From: JACQFZ01 sp045810625
Lineage (GTDB): Bacteria; Pseudomonadota; Gammaproteobacteria; Acidiferrobacterales; Sulfurifustaceae
Length of the DNA stretch: 40,835 nt
Direction: 5' to 3'
Assembly (NCBI GenBank): GCA_045810625.1
Contig: JBJMVQ010000073.1
Span: 1 to 40,835 of the forward strand
Part shown: positions 24,833 through 34,587 of the stretch, in pieces
Numbering within the stretch: position 1 is the first letter of the stretch
Layout of the letters: the number at the start of each line of letters is the position of its first letter
Program-made: the position numbers and the translations under genes
Notes under the pieces: model-generated
What the model saw: the letters and a program-made list of their open reading frames with translations, nothing else
Told to the model about the DNA's origin: nothing
Database searches by the model: none

Positions 24833-26086
24833 ATGAAAAAGAACCTCGAGCAGGCCGCGCTTGAGTACCACGCGCTGCCGACGCCCGGGAAGATACGCAT
24901 CGAGCCGACCAAGCCTTGCACCACTCAGGAAGAGCTGGCCCTCGCGTACACGCCGGGCGTCGCGGAACCGGTGCGCGCCATTACGCGCAACCCCGACGCC
25001 GTCTACCGCTACACCAACAAGAGCAACCTGGTCGCCGTCATCACGGACGGCAGCGCCGTGCTCGGTCTCGGCAAAGCCGGTCCGCTGGCGGCGAAACCGG
25101 TGATGGAAGGCAAGGCCATCCTTTTCAAGAACTTCGCCGGCATCGATGTGTTCGACATCGAAGTCGACGCACCGTCGACGCAGGCGTTCATCGAAACCGT
25201 GGCGAACATCGCGCCGACTTTCGGCGGCATCAATCTCGAGGACATCCGAGCGCCCGAATGCTTCGAGATCGAGAAAGCGCTGATCGAACGTCTCGACATT
25301 CCGGTCTTTCACGACGATCAGCACGGCACCGCCATCGTCATCGCCGCCGGCCTCCTCAACGCGCTCGAGCTGCAACGCAAGAAGCTCGACGATGTTTCCA
25401 TCGTGTGTCTCGGCGCCGGCTCCGCGGGCATCGCGTCGATCAATCTGCTGATCGCGCTCGGCGCGAAGCGCGAACGCATTCTGCTCGTCGATACCAAAGG
25501 TGTGGTCGAAGATACGCGCACCGATCTGTCGTCGTTCAAGCAGGCGTTTTCACAGAAGACCGACCGGCGCACGCTCGCCGACGCCATGCGCGGCGCCGAC
25601 GTCTTCATCGGCGTGGCGGCGGCGGATCTGCTCACGCCCGACATGGTGCGCGCGATGGCGCCGCGGCCGATCGTATTTGCGTTGGCGAATCCGGATCCGG
25701 AAATTCTGCCCGAGGCCGCCCATGCCGCGCGCAACGATCTCATCATGGCAACCGGGCGCAGCGATTATCCGAACCAGATCAACAATGCGCTCGGCTTCCC
25801 GTACATCTTCCGCGGCGCGCTCGACGTGCGCGCGCGTTGCATCAATCCCGCCATGTGCGCGGCCGCTGTGCGTGCGCTTGCGGAGCTCGCGCGCGCGCCG
25901 GTGCCGAAGGAAGTGCTGCACGCATATCGGCTGGACCGGCTCGCGTTCGGGCCCGACTACATCGTGCCGAAGCCGTTCGATCCGCGATTGCTGCGCGCGA
26001 TTTCATCCGCCGTCGCGCAAGCCGCGGTCACGAGCGGCGTCGCGCGCGCGCAGTATCCCGCACACTATTCGCGTTACGGGACGTAA
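24833..26086 (+). CDS. Malic enzyme (short form, probably NADP-dependent)
   Basis: Oxidative decarboxylation of malate to pyruvate, supplying NAD(P)H and pyruvate. The 417-residue protein has YTPGVAEP, the SNLVAVITDGSAVLGLG block, the metal-binding stretch FGGINLEDI plus FHDDQHGTA, and a Rossmann motif VCLGAGSAGIA (about 190-200). It lacks the C-terminal phosphotransacetylase-like domain of E. coli MaeB, so it is the compact form. A leader of 141 bases carries two short hairpins but no clear promoter. AAGG precedes the ATG. Confidence 0.93.
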   Translation: MKKNLEQAALEYHALPTPGKIRIEPTKPCTTQEELALAYTPGVAEPVRAITRNPDAVYRYTNKSNLVAVITDGSAVLGLGKAGPLAAKPVMEGKAILFKNFAGIDVFDIEVDAPSTQAFIETVANIAPTFGGINLEDIRAPECFEIEKALIERLDIPVFHDDQHGTAIVIAAGLLNALELQRKKLDDVSIVCLGAGSAGIASINLLIALGAKRERILLVDTKGVVEDTRTDLSSFKQAFSQKTDRRTLADAMRGADVFIGVAAADLLTPDMVRAMAPRPIVFALANPDPEILPEAAHAARNDLIMATGRSDYPNQINNALGFPYIFRGALDVRARCINPAMCAAAVRALAELARAPVPKEVLHAYRLDRLAFGPDYIVPKPFDPRLLRAISSAVAQAAVTSGVARAQYPAHYSRYGT

Positions 26087-26135
26087 CGCGCGCAGGGCTT
26101 CCGCTCGGGAAGCGCCAACGACATAGCAGACGGAT

Positions 26136-27404
26136 TTAAGCGGGTTCCTTACTTGCCGACGGGCCGAGCGGGACCGGCTCGTCCCGCGCGCTGATACCGC
26201 GTCCAACGGAAAGCGCCGCGGCGATGGCGAAGCTCTGCAGGATCGCGACGCCGAGCAGCACGCCCGCGTAGCGTCCGGCGTCCATGAGCGGCCCGAACAC
26301 GAGCACCGGCGACAGCGCGAAGCCGACGTCGAGCCCGGAATAGACGAATCCGTACACGCGGCCGTATGCGGCGGCGCCAAAACGCGCGGTCGCGGCACGA
26401 CGCACCAGCATGTCGCGCGACGGCCCGGCCATGCCGGTGCAGAACCCGAGTCCCGCCATCAGCACGGTTACGCTCCAGGCCGGCGGGGCGCCGCTCGCGA
26501 GGCACGTCGCGAAAATCGCGGCGGCGACGAGCACGGCGGCAATGAGGCGCTCGTGCGCCTCTTGTCGTGCCACCAGAAAACCGCCGAGCGCCATTCCGGC
26601 CGCGCCGCCGAGCAGCATGGCCGTCAACGACGACGCGGCGGCGGCGACGGACATGCCGTAAAGGTGGTGCAGCGCGAGCGGTCCGAAATTCTGCAAGCCG
26701 GCGGCGGCCGCGGTGATCACGAGAAAGAACACGAAACAGAGCCACACGGCGCCGACACCGAGGAACCCGAACGTCGATTCGTTCGTTGCTGACGCCTGCG
26801 CGGCGGCACGCACGTGCGGCTCCACCGTCAGCGCATCGCGGCGAATCAACAATGGTAACAGCGCCGCCAGCGCCAGACCGGACGCGGCAAACGCGGCGAT
26901 GCGCCAGTCGGTCGCGAGCGTGATACCGGCCATGACGACGGGGGCCGCCGCGTAGCCGAGGTTCCCCGAAAGCCCGTGCACCGAGAACGCGTGACCGAGA
27001 CGCCGATCGGAAACGTTGTGGTTGAGCAGCGTGAAGTCGGCCGGATGAAACACCGAGTTACCGGCGCCCGCAACAGCTGCGACGAGAATCAATGTGGCGT
27101 AGTTCGGCGCGAGCCCGAGAATCACGCCGGCGAGACCGAGCAACATGATGCCGCCGAGCAACGCGCGTCGGGCGCCGACGCGGTCGACCACGAAGCCGGC
27201 GAGGAACTGCCCGATACCGGACACCGTGAAGAAGACCGTGGTGGTGACGCCGAGCTGCGTGAACGTCAAATCGAATTCGCGCAGCAGCCAGGGGAAGAGC
27301 GCGGGCATCATCAGCTGAAAGAAATGCGAAACGCTATGGGCGAAACCGACGAGTCCGATCGCCTCGATTTCGCGCCGTCCGCCGGGGAAGGTCACCGCGC
27401 TCAT
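26136..27404 (-). CDS. Major facilitator superfamily transporter
   Basis: A 422-residue protein with about twelve hydrophobic helices and MFS traits: a first-half loop with GVTTTVFFTVSGIGQFLAGFVVDRVGARR (the DRxGRR-like loop 2-3 motif) and an inter-domain loop with RRDALTVEPHVRAA (about 192-205). No substrate-specific motif is recognisable; related proteins are annotated as fosmidomycin-resistance-like or general efflux systems. ATG 27404 was chosen at MSAVTFPGGRR; the longer open frame crosses the divergent promoter region shared with prmB. Confidence 0.88.
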   Translation of the reverse strand: MSAVTFPGGRREIEAIGLVGFAHSVSHFFQLMMPALFPWLLREFDLTFTQLGVTTTVFFTVSGIGQFLAGFVVDRVGARRALLGGIMLLGLAGVILGLAPNYATLILVAAVAGAGNSVFHPADFTLLNHNVSDRRLGHAFSVHGLSGNLGYAAAPVVMAGITLATDWRIAAFAASGLALAALLPLLIRRDALTVEPHVRAAAQASATNESTFGFLGVGAVWLCFVFFLVITAAAAGLQNFGPLALHHLYGMSVAAAASSLTAMLLGGAAGMALGGFLVARQEAHERLIAAVLVAAAIFATCLASGAPPAWSVTVLMAGLGFCTGMAGPSRDMLVRRAATARFGAAAYGRVYGFVYSGLDVGFALSPVLVFGPLMDAGRYAGVLLGVAILQSFAIAAALSVGRGISARDEPVPLGPSASKEPA

Positions 27405-27453
27405 GTCCAGTACTCTTAATCGTGCGTAAACGAACGTATTATCGTACGCGAAT

Positions 27454-28383
27454 ATGCATCTCAAGAGCATAGACAGTTGCGGCACGGTCCGCGATGCGAT
27501 CGCCTGGGCCAATTCCGCGCTCGAAACCGCCGGCGTTTATTGCGGTCATGGCACGACCGATACAGTTGATGAGGCCGCCTGGCTCGTCGGCGGCGCGCTC
27601 AAGTGGACGCCGGCCGAGCTCGATGCGCGGCTCGACGATGCGCTCGCGGACGCATCGCGCCGCGAAATCAAAGCGCTCGTCGAGGAACGCATCCGCACGC
27701 GCAAACCCACGGCCTATCTGCTCCACGAAGCCTGGTTCGCGGGTCTGCCGTTTTACGTCGACGAGCGCGTGCTCGTGCCGCGCTCGCTGACGGCGGATTT
27801 GATCGAGGAGCAGTTCGCGCCATGGATCGAGGCCGCGCGCGTACGCCGCATTCTCGATATCGGCACGGGCAGCGGCTGCATGGCGATCGCCGCCGCGCTC
27901 GCGTTTCCGGCGGCGGAGGTCGATGCGGCGGATATTTCGGCTGATGCGCTCGCCGTCGCGCGGATCAACGTCGAGCGCCACAGCGTCGGCGGCCGTGTAC
28001 ATCTCGTGCAGTCGGATCTCTACTCGGGGGTAACCGGCCGGCGCTACGACGTCATTCTCACCAATCCGCCGTACGTCGCGCCCGCCGAGCTCGACGATCT
28101 GCCGCCCGAGTACGGCCACGAGCCGCGACTCGCGCTCGTCTCCGGAACGGACGGGCTCGATGCCATTCTTCGCATCCTCGCGGGCGCGCAGGCGCACCTC
28201 GAGCCGCAGGGCATCCTGGTCGCCGAAGTCGGCAATAGTTGCGAGACGCTCCAGCGTGCGCTTCCCGACGTTCCGTTCGTATGGCTCGAAACCGCGGCCG
28301 GCGACGACAGCGTGTTCTTGCTGACCGCTGCACAAATCGCCGCGCACACACCGGCATTCGCGCGCGCGGTGCGAGAACGTTGA
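27454..28383 (+). CDS. prmB: Ribosomal protein L3 N5-glutamine methyltransferase
   Basis: PrmB methylates a glutamine of ribosomal protein L3 with S-adenosylmethionine. The 309-residue protein has an N-terminal helical domain, the PrmB/PrmC signature VPRSLTADLIEE, SAM motif ILDIGTGSGCMAI (about 135-147) and the catalytic NPPYV (about 205). The PRS rather than PRPET form near the N-terminal motif separates PrmB from PrmC. It is divergent from the MFS gene and convergent with fadD. Confidence 0.93.
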   Translation: MHLKSIDSCGTVRDAIAWANSALETAGVYCGHGTTDTVDEAAWLVGGALKWTPAELDARLDDALADASRREIKALVEERIRTRKPTAYLLHEAWFAGLPFYVDERVLVPRSLTADLIEEQFAPWIEAARVRRILDIGTGSGCMAIAAALAFPAAEVDAADISADALAVARINVERHSVGGRVHLVQSDLYSGVTGRRYDVILTNPPYVAPAELDDLPPEYGHEPRLALVSGTDGLDAILRILAGAQAHLEPQGILVAEVGNSCETLQRALPDVPFVWLETAAGDDSVFLLTAAQIAAHTPAFARAVRER

Positions 28384-28425
28384 GACCGTGCGATCAAGTG
28401 GCGCCGGCCGCGAACCCGCGCGTTC

Positions 28426-30138
28426 TTACGCAACGCTCCCGTTCGCCGTGCCGCAGGGGCTCGGATTCAGCGCGTACATCGCCTCGATTTCCTTGTGGAA
28501 CTGTCGCTCGGCTTCCTTGCGGCGCAGCTTGAGGGTCGGCGTAAGCAATCCATTATCGACGCCCCACGGCCCTGGCACCCGCGCGATGTAGCGGATGCGT
28601 GCGTAGCCGGGAAAGTCGCGCAACTGCGTATTCGCGCGACTGCAGAGCACGCTCAGGTCCTCGGTCTTCGATACGCACAGTAGACCCAGCCACGAGCGGC
28701 CCTCGCCGATGAGCATGACGTGCTCGAACGTCGGATCGCGCAGGATCGCCTGCTCCGCATCTTCCGGCGGCACTTTCTCGCCGTTCGAGAGCACGATGAC
28801 CTCCTTGATGCGGCCCGTAATGTACACGCGACCGTCGCGAAGGTGCGCGAGATCGCCGGTGTGGAACCAGCCGTCGGCATCGAGCGCGGCACGGGTCGCG
28901 TCCGGATTGTTCCAATAGCCGAGCATGATGTTCGGGCCCTTCGCGAGCAGCTCGCCGTTCTCGGCGCAGCGCAGCGTAACCTCCTCGAGCGGTCGGCCGA
29001 CCGAGGTCGGATCGTTGTCGCCCTCGCGATTCGTGCTCAGCACGGGCGCCGTTTCGGTCAGTCCGTAGCCTTGCAGGATGTTGAAGCCGAGCCCCATGAA
29101 AACGCGCGCGAGCTGTTCCGGAAACGCCGCACCGCCCACCGAGATCAGCCGCAGGCGTCCGCCGAGGCGCGCGTGCACCTTGCTCGCGACGAGCGCTTTG
29201 AGCACCGGCCAAAGCAGGTGATCTTTGAGCGTCGCTTCGCCCTTGAAGCGGCGCCAGCCGACCTCGACGGTTTTGTCGAACAGCTTGCGCTTGCCGCTCC
29301 CGGGCGGAAGTCCCTGCTGCATCGCCGCCCACACGCGCTCGAAAATACGCGGCACCGCGACCATCGTGGTGGGCTTGTGCGTCTGCAGGTCCTCCGCCAG
29401 CAGGGTAATGGAACGCGCGAACGCCGTCTGCGCGCCGGCATAGGCATTGACGTAGTAACCGCAGGTGCGCTCGAACATGTGCGACATCGGCAGAAACGAC
29501 ACGCTGAGATCGGTAGGATGAACGGCGATCGCGCGCACCGAAGCAAGGACGTTGCTCACGATATTACCGTGCGACAGCATCACGCCTTTCGGCCGTCCGG
29601 TGGTGCCGGAGGTGTAAACGATGGTCGCGAGCTCGTCGGCGCCGACCGTAGAGCGCTGTAATTCGAAGACGCCATCCGGCAGCCAATCGCCGAGGCGGCG
29701 TACCCGCGCGTCTTGCGGAATCATCCCGCCCAGGCAGACAACGCGCTCGACGTTCTTCACCTGGTCTTTGAGCGCGTTCCATTGCACGCCGTCTTCCAGC
29801 AGCAAGAAACGCACACCGGCGTCGTTCAAGCACCACGCCATGTTGTCCGGACGGTCGTCAAAGTACAGCGGCACCGTGACGAGACCGAGCCCGATCGCCG
29901 CTTGATCGAGCATCACCCACTCGATGCGATTGCGCAGACACATCGACACGCGATCGCCCGGCTTCAAACCTTCGCGCTTCAGCGCCGCCTGCCAGCGCGC
30001 GACTTGCCGCCCCGCCTCGCCCCAGGTCATTCCGACCCAGCGCGCACCGTCGTGCTGCCGGTACGCAGCCGCGTGCGGCGTTTCCTGAACACGACCGGCG
30101 AAAAGATCGGAAAGATTGGAGCGTGAGGTAAGTTGCAT
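28426..30138 (-). CDS. Long-chain acyl-CoA synthetase (AMP-forming)
   Basis: It activates fatty acids to acyl-CoA through an acyl-adenylate. The 570-residue protein has the AMP-binding P-loop TSGTTGRPKGVML (about 174-186), the YGLTETAP motif and WFHTGDLAHLRDG plus the GRIKEVIVLSNGEKVPPEDAE hinge and catalytic lysine region. It belongs to the FAA1/FadD15-like branch rather than close E. coli FadD. It lies downstream of fadJ after 70 bases on the same strand, completing a beta-oxidation set. No Shine-Dalgarno is visible before ATG 30138. Confidence 0.92.
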   Translation of the reverse strand: MQLTSRSNLSDLFAGRVQETPHAAAYRQHDGARWVGMTWGEAGRQVARWQAALKREGLKPGDRVSMCLRNRIEWVMLDQAAIGLGLVTVPLYFDDRPDNMAWCLNDAGVRFLLLEDGVQWNALKDQVKNVERVVCLGGMIPQDARVRRLGDWLPDGVFELQRSTVGADELATIVYTSGTTGRPKGVMLSHGNIVSNVLASVRAIAVHPTDLSVSFLPMSHMFERTCGYYVNAYAGAQTAFARSITLLAEDLQTHKPTTMVAVPRIFERVWAAMQQGLPPGSGKRKLFDKTVEVGWRRFKGEATLKDHLLWPVLKALVASKVHARLGGRLRLISVGGAAFPEQLARVFMGLGFNILQGYGLTETAPVLSTNREGDNDPTSVGRPLEEVTLRCAENGELLAKGPNIMLGYWNNPDATRAALDADGWFHTGDLAHLRDGRVYITGRIKEVIVLSNGEKVPPEDAEQAILRDPTFEHVMLIGEGRSWLGLLCVSKTEDLSVLCSRANTQLRDFPGYARIRYIARVPGPWGVDNGLLTPTLKLRRKEAERQFHKEIEAMYALNPSPCGTANGSVA

Positions 30139-30208
30139 AGTTGTTTGACTATCGCGTTATCGAGACGCGGTTACCTTACGAATATGTCGCTGCAAGGTAA
30201 AGCGGTTA

Positions 30209-32335
30209 CTACGTGGATTGCGGCCGCGAAACCAGTAGCTCGGGCTGAGACCAGCCGGGATCGGGCGTAAATCGTTCGCCATACTCCTGAGAGAGGCGGT
30301 ACAAGCTGTGACCGATGCCCGTCGAGCCGAGGCTCTCGGCGTAGCGCATCGGTCCTCCGAGGTACGGCGCGAACCCGGTGCCGTACACCATCCCGGCATC
30401 GACCGCGCACGCGTCTCCAACGACCCCTTCGCGCAGGCATGCCATCGCTTCGTTCAGCAATCGCAGCACCAGACGCTCGGTCACGGGCACGTGCGGCGGT
30501 ATCCGTTCTTCCGACGCGCGCCAAGTCTTGCGGCGTTTGCCCTTCGCGTCGTAGCGATAAAATCCGCGACCGGTTTTCTTTCCGAGCCGTCCCTGCGTCA
30601 CGAGCTCGCGCAGCTCCGCGGGCACCGGCACGCCGAGCGAGCCCGCGAGCGTCTCCGCGACGGAGAGACAGATATCCAAACCGACGGTGTCGGAAAGCTC
30701 GATTGGCCCCATCGGCATTCCGAATTCGACTGCCGCACGGTCGATCGCCGGTCCGGGAATACCTTCTTCGAGGAGCTTGACCGCTTCGAGCAGATACGGC
30801 GTGAGCACGCGGTTGACGAGAAACCCGGGGCTGCTCGTGACATCGAGCGGGAAGCGGTCGATCGCAACTGCCCAGGCGCGGGCGCGATCGAGCACGGTTT
30901 GCGCCGTGCGTTCGCCGCGCACGAGCTCGATGAGCTGCATGCGCGCGACCGGATTGAAGAAATGCAGGCCCACGAGGCGCGACGGATCCGCGAGCGCCTC
31001 GGCGAGCGTTTCGAGTGGAATGCTCGACGTATTCGTCGCGAGCACCGCAGACTTCGGCGCCACGCGCTCGGCGTGACGCAGCACTTCGCGCTTCGGTTCG
31101 ATCTTCTCGACGATGGCCTCGATCACGAGATCGGCGCGACGCAAACCGTCGCCGGCGAGATCGGGCACCAGTCGATCCATCGCCTGCTGTACAAGTCGCG
31201 GCTCGCGCAGCCGGCGCTGAAAAAATTTATAGCCGCGGCTGACCGCGCGCGCGAGAATCTCCGGCTTCTGGTCTTGCAGGCTCACCTGAAATCCGCGCGC
31301 GGCCGCCCATATCGCGATATCGGCACCCATCACACCCGCGCCGATGACGTGCACGCGCTCGATGTCGTGCGTGCGCGCGCGCCCTTGCCGCTTGAGCTCT
31401 TCGCCGAGGAGAAAGACGTGCACGAGATTGCGGCTGGTGCGTCCGACCAGCAGCTCGCCGAGCGAAATCGCTTCCGTCGCTGCCGTGGCGTTGTTGCGCC
31501 AGAGCTCGAGAATGCGGTACGGCGCCGGGTAATGATGCGGGTTCACGCGTGCCTGTAGCCGGCGCGCGAGCATCCGCGCCACCATGGGTCGAAACGCGTT
31601 AAAACCGACGATGCGCCGATGCCAAGAGGCGCGCCCGCGCGGCGGCCGACGCCTCAAAAAACTCTGTGCCGCATAGAGCGCATGCCGCTCGGGGACGACC
31701 TCGTCGAGGAGCCCGAGACGAAGCGCGGCGCGCGCGGCCACCGCGCGCCCGGTCAGCATCAAATCGAGCGCCGGCAGATGGCCGATCAGCGCGGGCAGGC
31801 GCACCGTCCCGGCAAAACCGGGATGAATGCCGAGACGAACCTCGGGCAGGCCGAGCCGCGTTCCCGCGTCGTCGTATGCAATCCGATAATGGCACGCAGC
31901 CGCGAGCTCGAGCCCGCCGCCCATGCAAAAACCGTGGATCAGCGCGACCGAGGGAAACGACAGCGCCGCGAGCCGATCGAGGACGCGCTGGCCTTCGCGC
32001 GCGAGTTCGGCCGCTTCCGCGGCGTCGGTCACGCGACCGAACTCGCGCACATCGGCGCCGGCCGCGAATCCCGAGGGCTTGCCGGAGCGGATAATGAGCC
32101 CGCGCAGGTGACGGCTCGCGATGCTCGTGAGCAAGCGATCGAACTCTTCCATCACTTCGCGCGTCAACGTGTTGGCCGATTGATCGGCGACGTCGAGCGT
32201 CAGCAACCCGATCTCTTCGTCGGGTCCGACGCCGATCAACCGACCGCTGGTGTCGATCTGACCGAATTCCAGACGCCAATGGCGCAACACGGTGCGCTCG
32301 ATCGGCCGGACAACGCTTGGCGTTTCGACGCTCAT
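30209..32335 (-). CDS. fadJ: Fatty-acid oxidation multifunctional protein (enoyl-CoA hydratase / 3-hydroxyacyl-CoA dehydrogenase)
   Basis: Two consecutive beta-oxidation activities in one chain of 708 residues. The hydratase domain keeps the oxyanion and acid/base segments HGFCMGGGLELAAACHYRIA and GLPEVRLGIHPGF with the two catalytic glutamates. The dehydrogenase domain starts at VIGAGVMGADIA, with HFFNPV for the catalytic His-Glu pair. The name fadJ rather than fadB rests on pairing with a thiolase that precedes it in the operon; either label is defensible. ATG 32335 overlaps the thiolase stop by ATGA; the longer open frame overlaps fadI and is a shadow. Confidence 0.92.
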   Translation of the reverse strand: MSVETPSVVRPIERTVLRHWRLEFGQIDTSGRLIGVGPDEEIGLLTLDVADQSANTLTREVMEEFDRLLTSIASRHLRGLIIRSGKPSGFAAGADVREFGRVTDAAEAAELAREGQRVLDRLAALSFPSVALIHGFCMGGGLELAAACHYRIAYDDAGTRLGLPEVRLGIHPGFAGTVRLPALIGHLPALDLMLTGRAVAARAALRLGLLDEVVPERHALYAAQSFLRRRPPRGRASWHRRIVGFNAFRPMVARMLARRLQARVNPHHYPAPYRILELWRNNATAATEAISLGELLVGRTSRNLVHVFLLGEELKRQGRARTHDIERVHVIGAGVMGADIAIWAAARGFQVSLQDQKPEILARAVSRGYKFFQRRLREPRLVQQAMDRLVPDLAGDGLRRADLVIEAIVEKIEPKREVLRHAERVAPKSAVLATNTSSIPLETLAEALADPSRLVGLHFFNPVARMQLIELVRGERTAQTVLDRARAWAVAIDRFPLDVTSSPGFLVNRVLTPYLLEAVKLLEEGIPGPAIDRAAVEFGMPMGPIELSDTVGLDICLSVAETLAGSLGVPVPAELRELVTQGRLGKKTGRGFYRYDAKGKRRKTWRASEERIPPHVPVTERLVLRLLNEAMACLREGVVGDACAVDAGMVYGTGFAPYLGGPMRYAESLGSTGIGHSLYRLSQEYGERFTPDPGWSQPELLVSRPQST

Positions 32336-33633
32336 GCGCTCGCCTCCTTGCCGCTGCGAAGCAACATCGCGCCGCCCTGTCCGCCGCCGATACAGAGTGT
32401 CGCCACACCGGCGCCACCGCCCTTGCGCTGAAGCGATTTCAGTAAATGCAGCACCAGGCGTGCGCCCGACGCGCCCACGGGATGTCCGCACGCGATCGCG
32501 CCGCCTTGGGGATTGAGCCGCTCCGGATCGACGGCGCCGAGGGGCGCGCTGAGGCCGAGCTCCGTGCGCGCGTACTCGGCGCTGTCCCATGCCGCCTGAC
32601 ACGCGAGCACCTGCGCCGCGAACGCTTCGTTCAGCTCCACTTGCGCGAGATCGTGCATTTTCATTTGCCCGCGTGCGAGCAATCGCGCCACCGCGTGCAC
32701 CGGTCCCAATCCCATCTCACGGGGATCGACACCCGCCCACACGTGATCGATCCATTCGCCGAGCACCGGAAGATCGTGCTGGCGCACCGCCGATTCCGAT
32801 GCGAGCACGAGCATCGCCGCACCGTCGCTCACCTGCGAGCTGTTGCCGGCGGTGACCTGGCCGTACTTGCGATCGAACGTCGGCTTCAACCGCGCGAGCG
32901 GCGCGAGATCGGTCTCGCGCCGCATCCCCGTGTCCTCGGCGTAGAAGTCGCCGCTCGGCGCGTACAAAAGTTGCACTTCGTCCGTCGCCGCGCCCGCGTC
33001 GTACCACGCGGCGATGCGGCGATGGCTCTGAAGCGCGTAAGCGTCCTGCGCCTCGCGCGAAATGCCGAAACGATGCGCGAGTACCTCGGCGGTCTGGCCC
33101 ATCGAGAGCTGCACGAGCGGATCGGTGAGGCCGAGCAGGAGCGCGTAGACCGGGCGCAGATACGCCGGGCGAAAGCGCGCGAGTGCGCGCAAACGCGCGG
33201 CGGCGCTGCGGGCACCGAGCACGCTTCCGAGCCACGTTGCCATCGACGTATTCCAGAGTATCGGCGCGCGGCTCATTGCTTCCGTGCCGCCCGCGAGGAT
33301 CAAGTTCGCCTGACCCAGCGCGATGCGTTCGGCCGCCGCGGCGATCGCCTGCAGTCCCGACGCGCAATTGCGCTGCACGGTGTACGCCGGCACCGCTTCG
33401 CCGCAGCCGAGACGCAGCGAGATGACGCGCGCAATGTTGGCCTCGTCGGGTCCCGGAATCACACAGCCCACGATCACTTCATCGAACGCGGTTGCCGCAA
33501 ACGGCATGCGCGCGAGGAGCGGGCGCGCCGCCGCGACGGCGAGATCCGAGGCGGTAAACGCGCCGGGGCCGGTACGCGCCTTCAAGAACGGGGTGCGGGC
33601 GCCGTCAACGATGTAAACACGATTTTGCGACAC
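32332..33633 (-). CDS. fadI: Acetyl-CoA acyltransferase (3-ketoacyl-CoA thiolase)
   Basis: Thiolytic cleavage of 3-ketoacyl-CoA to acetyl-CoA and a shortened acyl-CoA. The 433-residue protein has the nucleophilic cysteine C90 in QRNCASGLQA, the GHPVGASGARL histidine motif and the CIGGGQGGAM C-terminal cysteine loop. The length and the pairing with a trifunctional alpha subunit fit FadI. It starts with GTG preceded by GGAGG at good spacing. It lies only 24 bases after the fadE remnant stop. Confidence 0.93.
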   Translation of the reverse strand: MSQNRVYIVDGARTPFLKARTGPGAFTASDLAVAAARPLLARMPFAATAFDEVIVGCVIPGPDEANIARVISLRLGCGEAVPAYTVQRNCASGLQAIAAAAERIALGQANLILAGGTEAMSRAPILWNTSMATWLGSVLGARSAAARLRALARFRPAYLRPVYALLLGLTDPLVQLSMGQTAEVLAHRFGISREAQDAYALQSHRRIAAWYDAGAATDEVQLLYAPSGDFYAEDTGMRRETDLAPLARLKPTFDRKYGQVTAGNSSQVSDGAAMLVLASESAVRQHDLPVLGEWIDHVWAGVDPREMGLGPVHAVARLLARGQMKMHDLAQVELNEAFAAQVLACQAAWDSAEYARTELGLSAPLGAVDPERLNPQGGAIACGHPVGASGARLVLHLLKSLQRKGGGAGVATLCIGGGQGGAMLLRSGKEASA

Positions 33634-33657
33634 GAGTCCTCCGCGATTGTCGCGTCG

Positions 33658-34191
33658 TCACAAACAGGCCGGAGCGAAGTCGTCGACCGCAATCGCCGCG
33701 CGCCGGGCGAACGTCCACACCTCGGGCGGCAGGTCGTGCCGCTCGTGCGCGATCTCCCAGTCGTTGATCATCCGACACAGTTCCTCGACCGGACCGTCGA
33801 GGAACGCCTGTTCTTCGGGCGAGAGCGCCGGGCGCGCGATGCCGAGCAACCGTTTCCAGCGCGGCCGGCCGGTGAAGAATTCGGCTTCCCACCATACCGT
33901 GCCGGCCGCGAGCGCTTCGCGCTCCGTCGCGGACATCGGCGGCATCAGGCGGCGAAACAGGTTGTACACGCGATTGCCGATCAGCGCGCGGCGCAGCGGC
34001 GGCAGGTTCAGCCCGAGCGCGAGGAGCAGAAAGACCACCCACAGCGCGATGAGCGCCGCCGGCAAGAGCCAACCAAAATATGTCGCGGCGACAAGCGCTC
34101 CGCCGACGAGAATCGTCGTCACCAGCAACGGAACGCGGAAGTACGCGATGATCCAGACGGCGGCAATGGCGACCAGAACTGCAACCGTCAT
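33658..34191 (-). pseudogene. fadE: Acyl-CoA dehydrogenase FadE remnant, internally deleted
   Basis: The 177-residue product matches the N-terminus of FadE: two or three membrane helices (about 3-62), then NLFRRLMPPMSATEREAL, WWEAEFFTGRPRWKRLL, PEEQAFLDGPVEELCRM and HERHDLPPEVW (to about 159). Full FadE is about 800 residues, with the flavin dehydrogenase domain after this point. Here it breaks off and the last residues, AIAVDDFAPACL, resemble the extreme C-terminus of FadE (INVDDFDPEEL in E. coli, recalled from memory). An in-frame deletion of the catalytic core, joining the two ends, explains this best. The product, if made, cannot dehydrogenate acyl-CoA. A misassembly is also possible. Confidence 0.8.
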
Positions 34192-34292
34192 TGCTGTTCA
34201 CTCGCCGGTAGATGCTCGAACATCACGGTTCGCCCCATAGCCCTTATAACATAGCCGACAGCCGGGCCAGCGGACCGGGGCGCGTACTACGG

Positions 34293-34484
34293 TTAAATTT
34301 CGATCATTTCGAAATCGCTCTTGGCCGCCCCACACTCCGGACATTTCCAGTTCTCCGGAATGTCCTCCCAGCGGGTGCCGGCGGCGATACCCTCCTGCGG
34401 CAGGCCTTTCTCTTCGTCGTAGATGAAACCGCAAACGACGCACATATACGTCGTGAATGGTCTGCTTTCCGTACTAATAGCCAT
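34293..34484 (-). CDS. Rubredoxin
   Basis: A 63-residue single rubredoxin domain with the FeS4 cysteines in two CxxCG knuckles, CVVCGFIYDEEKG and CPECGAAKSDF, and the aromatic core W-EDIPENWKC between them. It is a small one-electron carrier; partners may be alkane hydroxylase, superoxide reductase or other oxidoreductases, and none of these is next to it. It is divergent from hemH, an arrangement shared with other gammaproteobacteria where it sits near thiDE-hemL. Confidence 0.93.
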   Translation of the reverse strand: MAISTESRPFTTYMCVVCGFIYDEEKGLPQEGIAAGTRWEDIPENWKCPECGAAKSDFEMIEI

Positions 34485-34537
34485 GTAATCCCTCGGTCAA
34501 TCGGCGGACAGCGCCGCAAGCGCCGAATTCTCCCATG

Positions 34538-34567
34538 TTCAATAGCAATCACGAAACCGGCTAGAAT
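34538..34567 (+). promoter_or_regulatory. Possible sigma-70 promoter of hemH
   Basis: TTCAAT at 34538-34543 and a good -10 TAGAAT at 34562-34567, 18 bases apart, lie 21 bases before the hemH start in the divergent gap with the rubredoxin gene. The -35 is weak. Confidence 0.35.
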
Positions 34568-34587
34568 TCCGCTCGGGTATCGAGAGC

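Noticed and set aside
32446..34254. 602-codon plus-strand frame opposite fadI and the fadE remnant
   Set aside because: Antisense shadow; the minus-strand genes carry all recognisable motifs.
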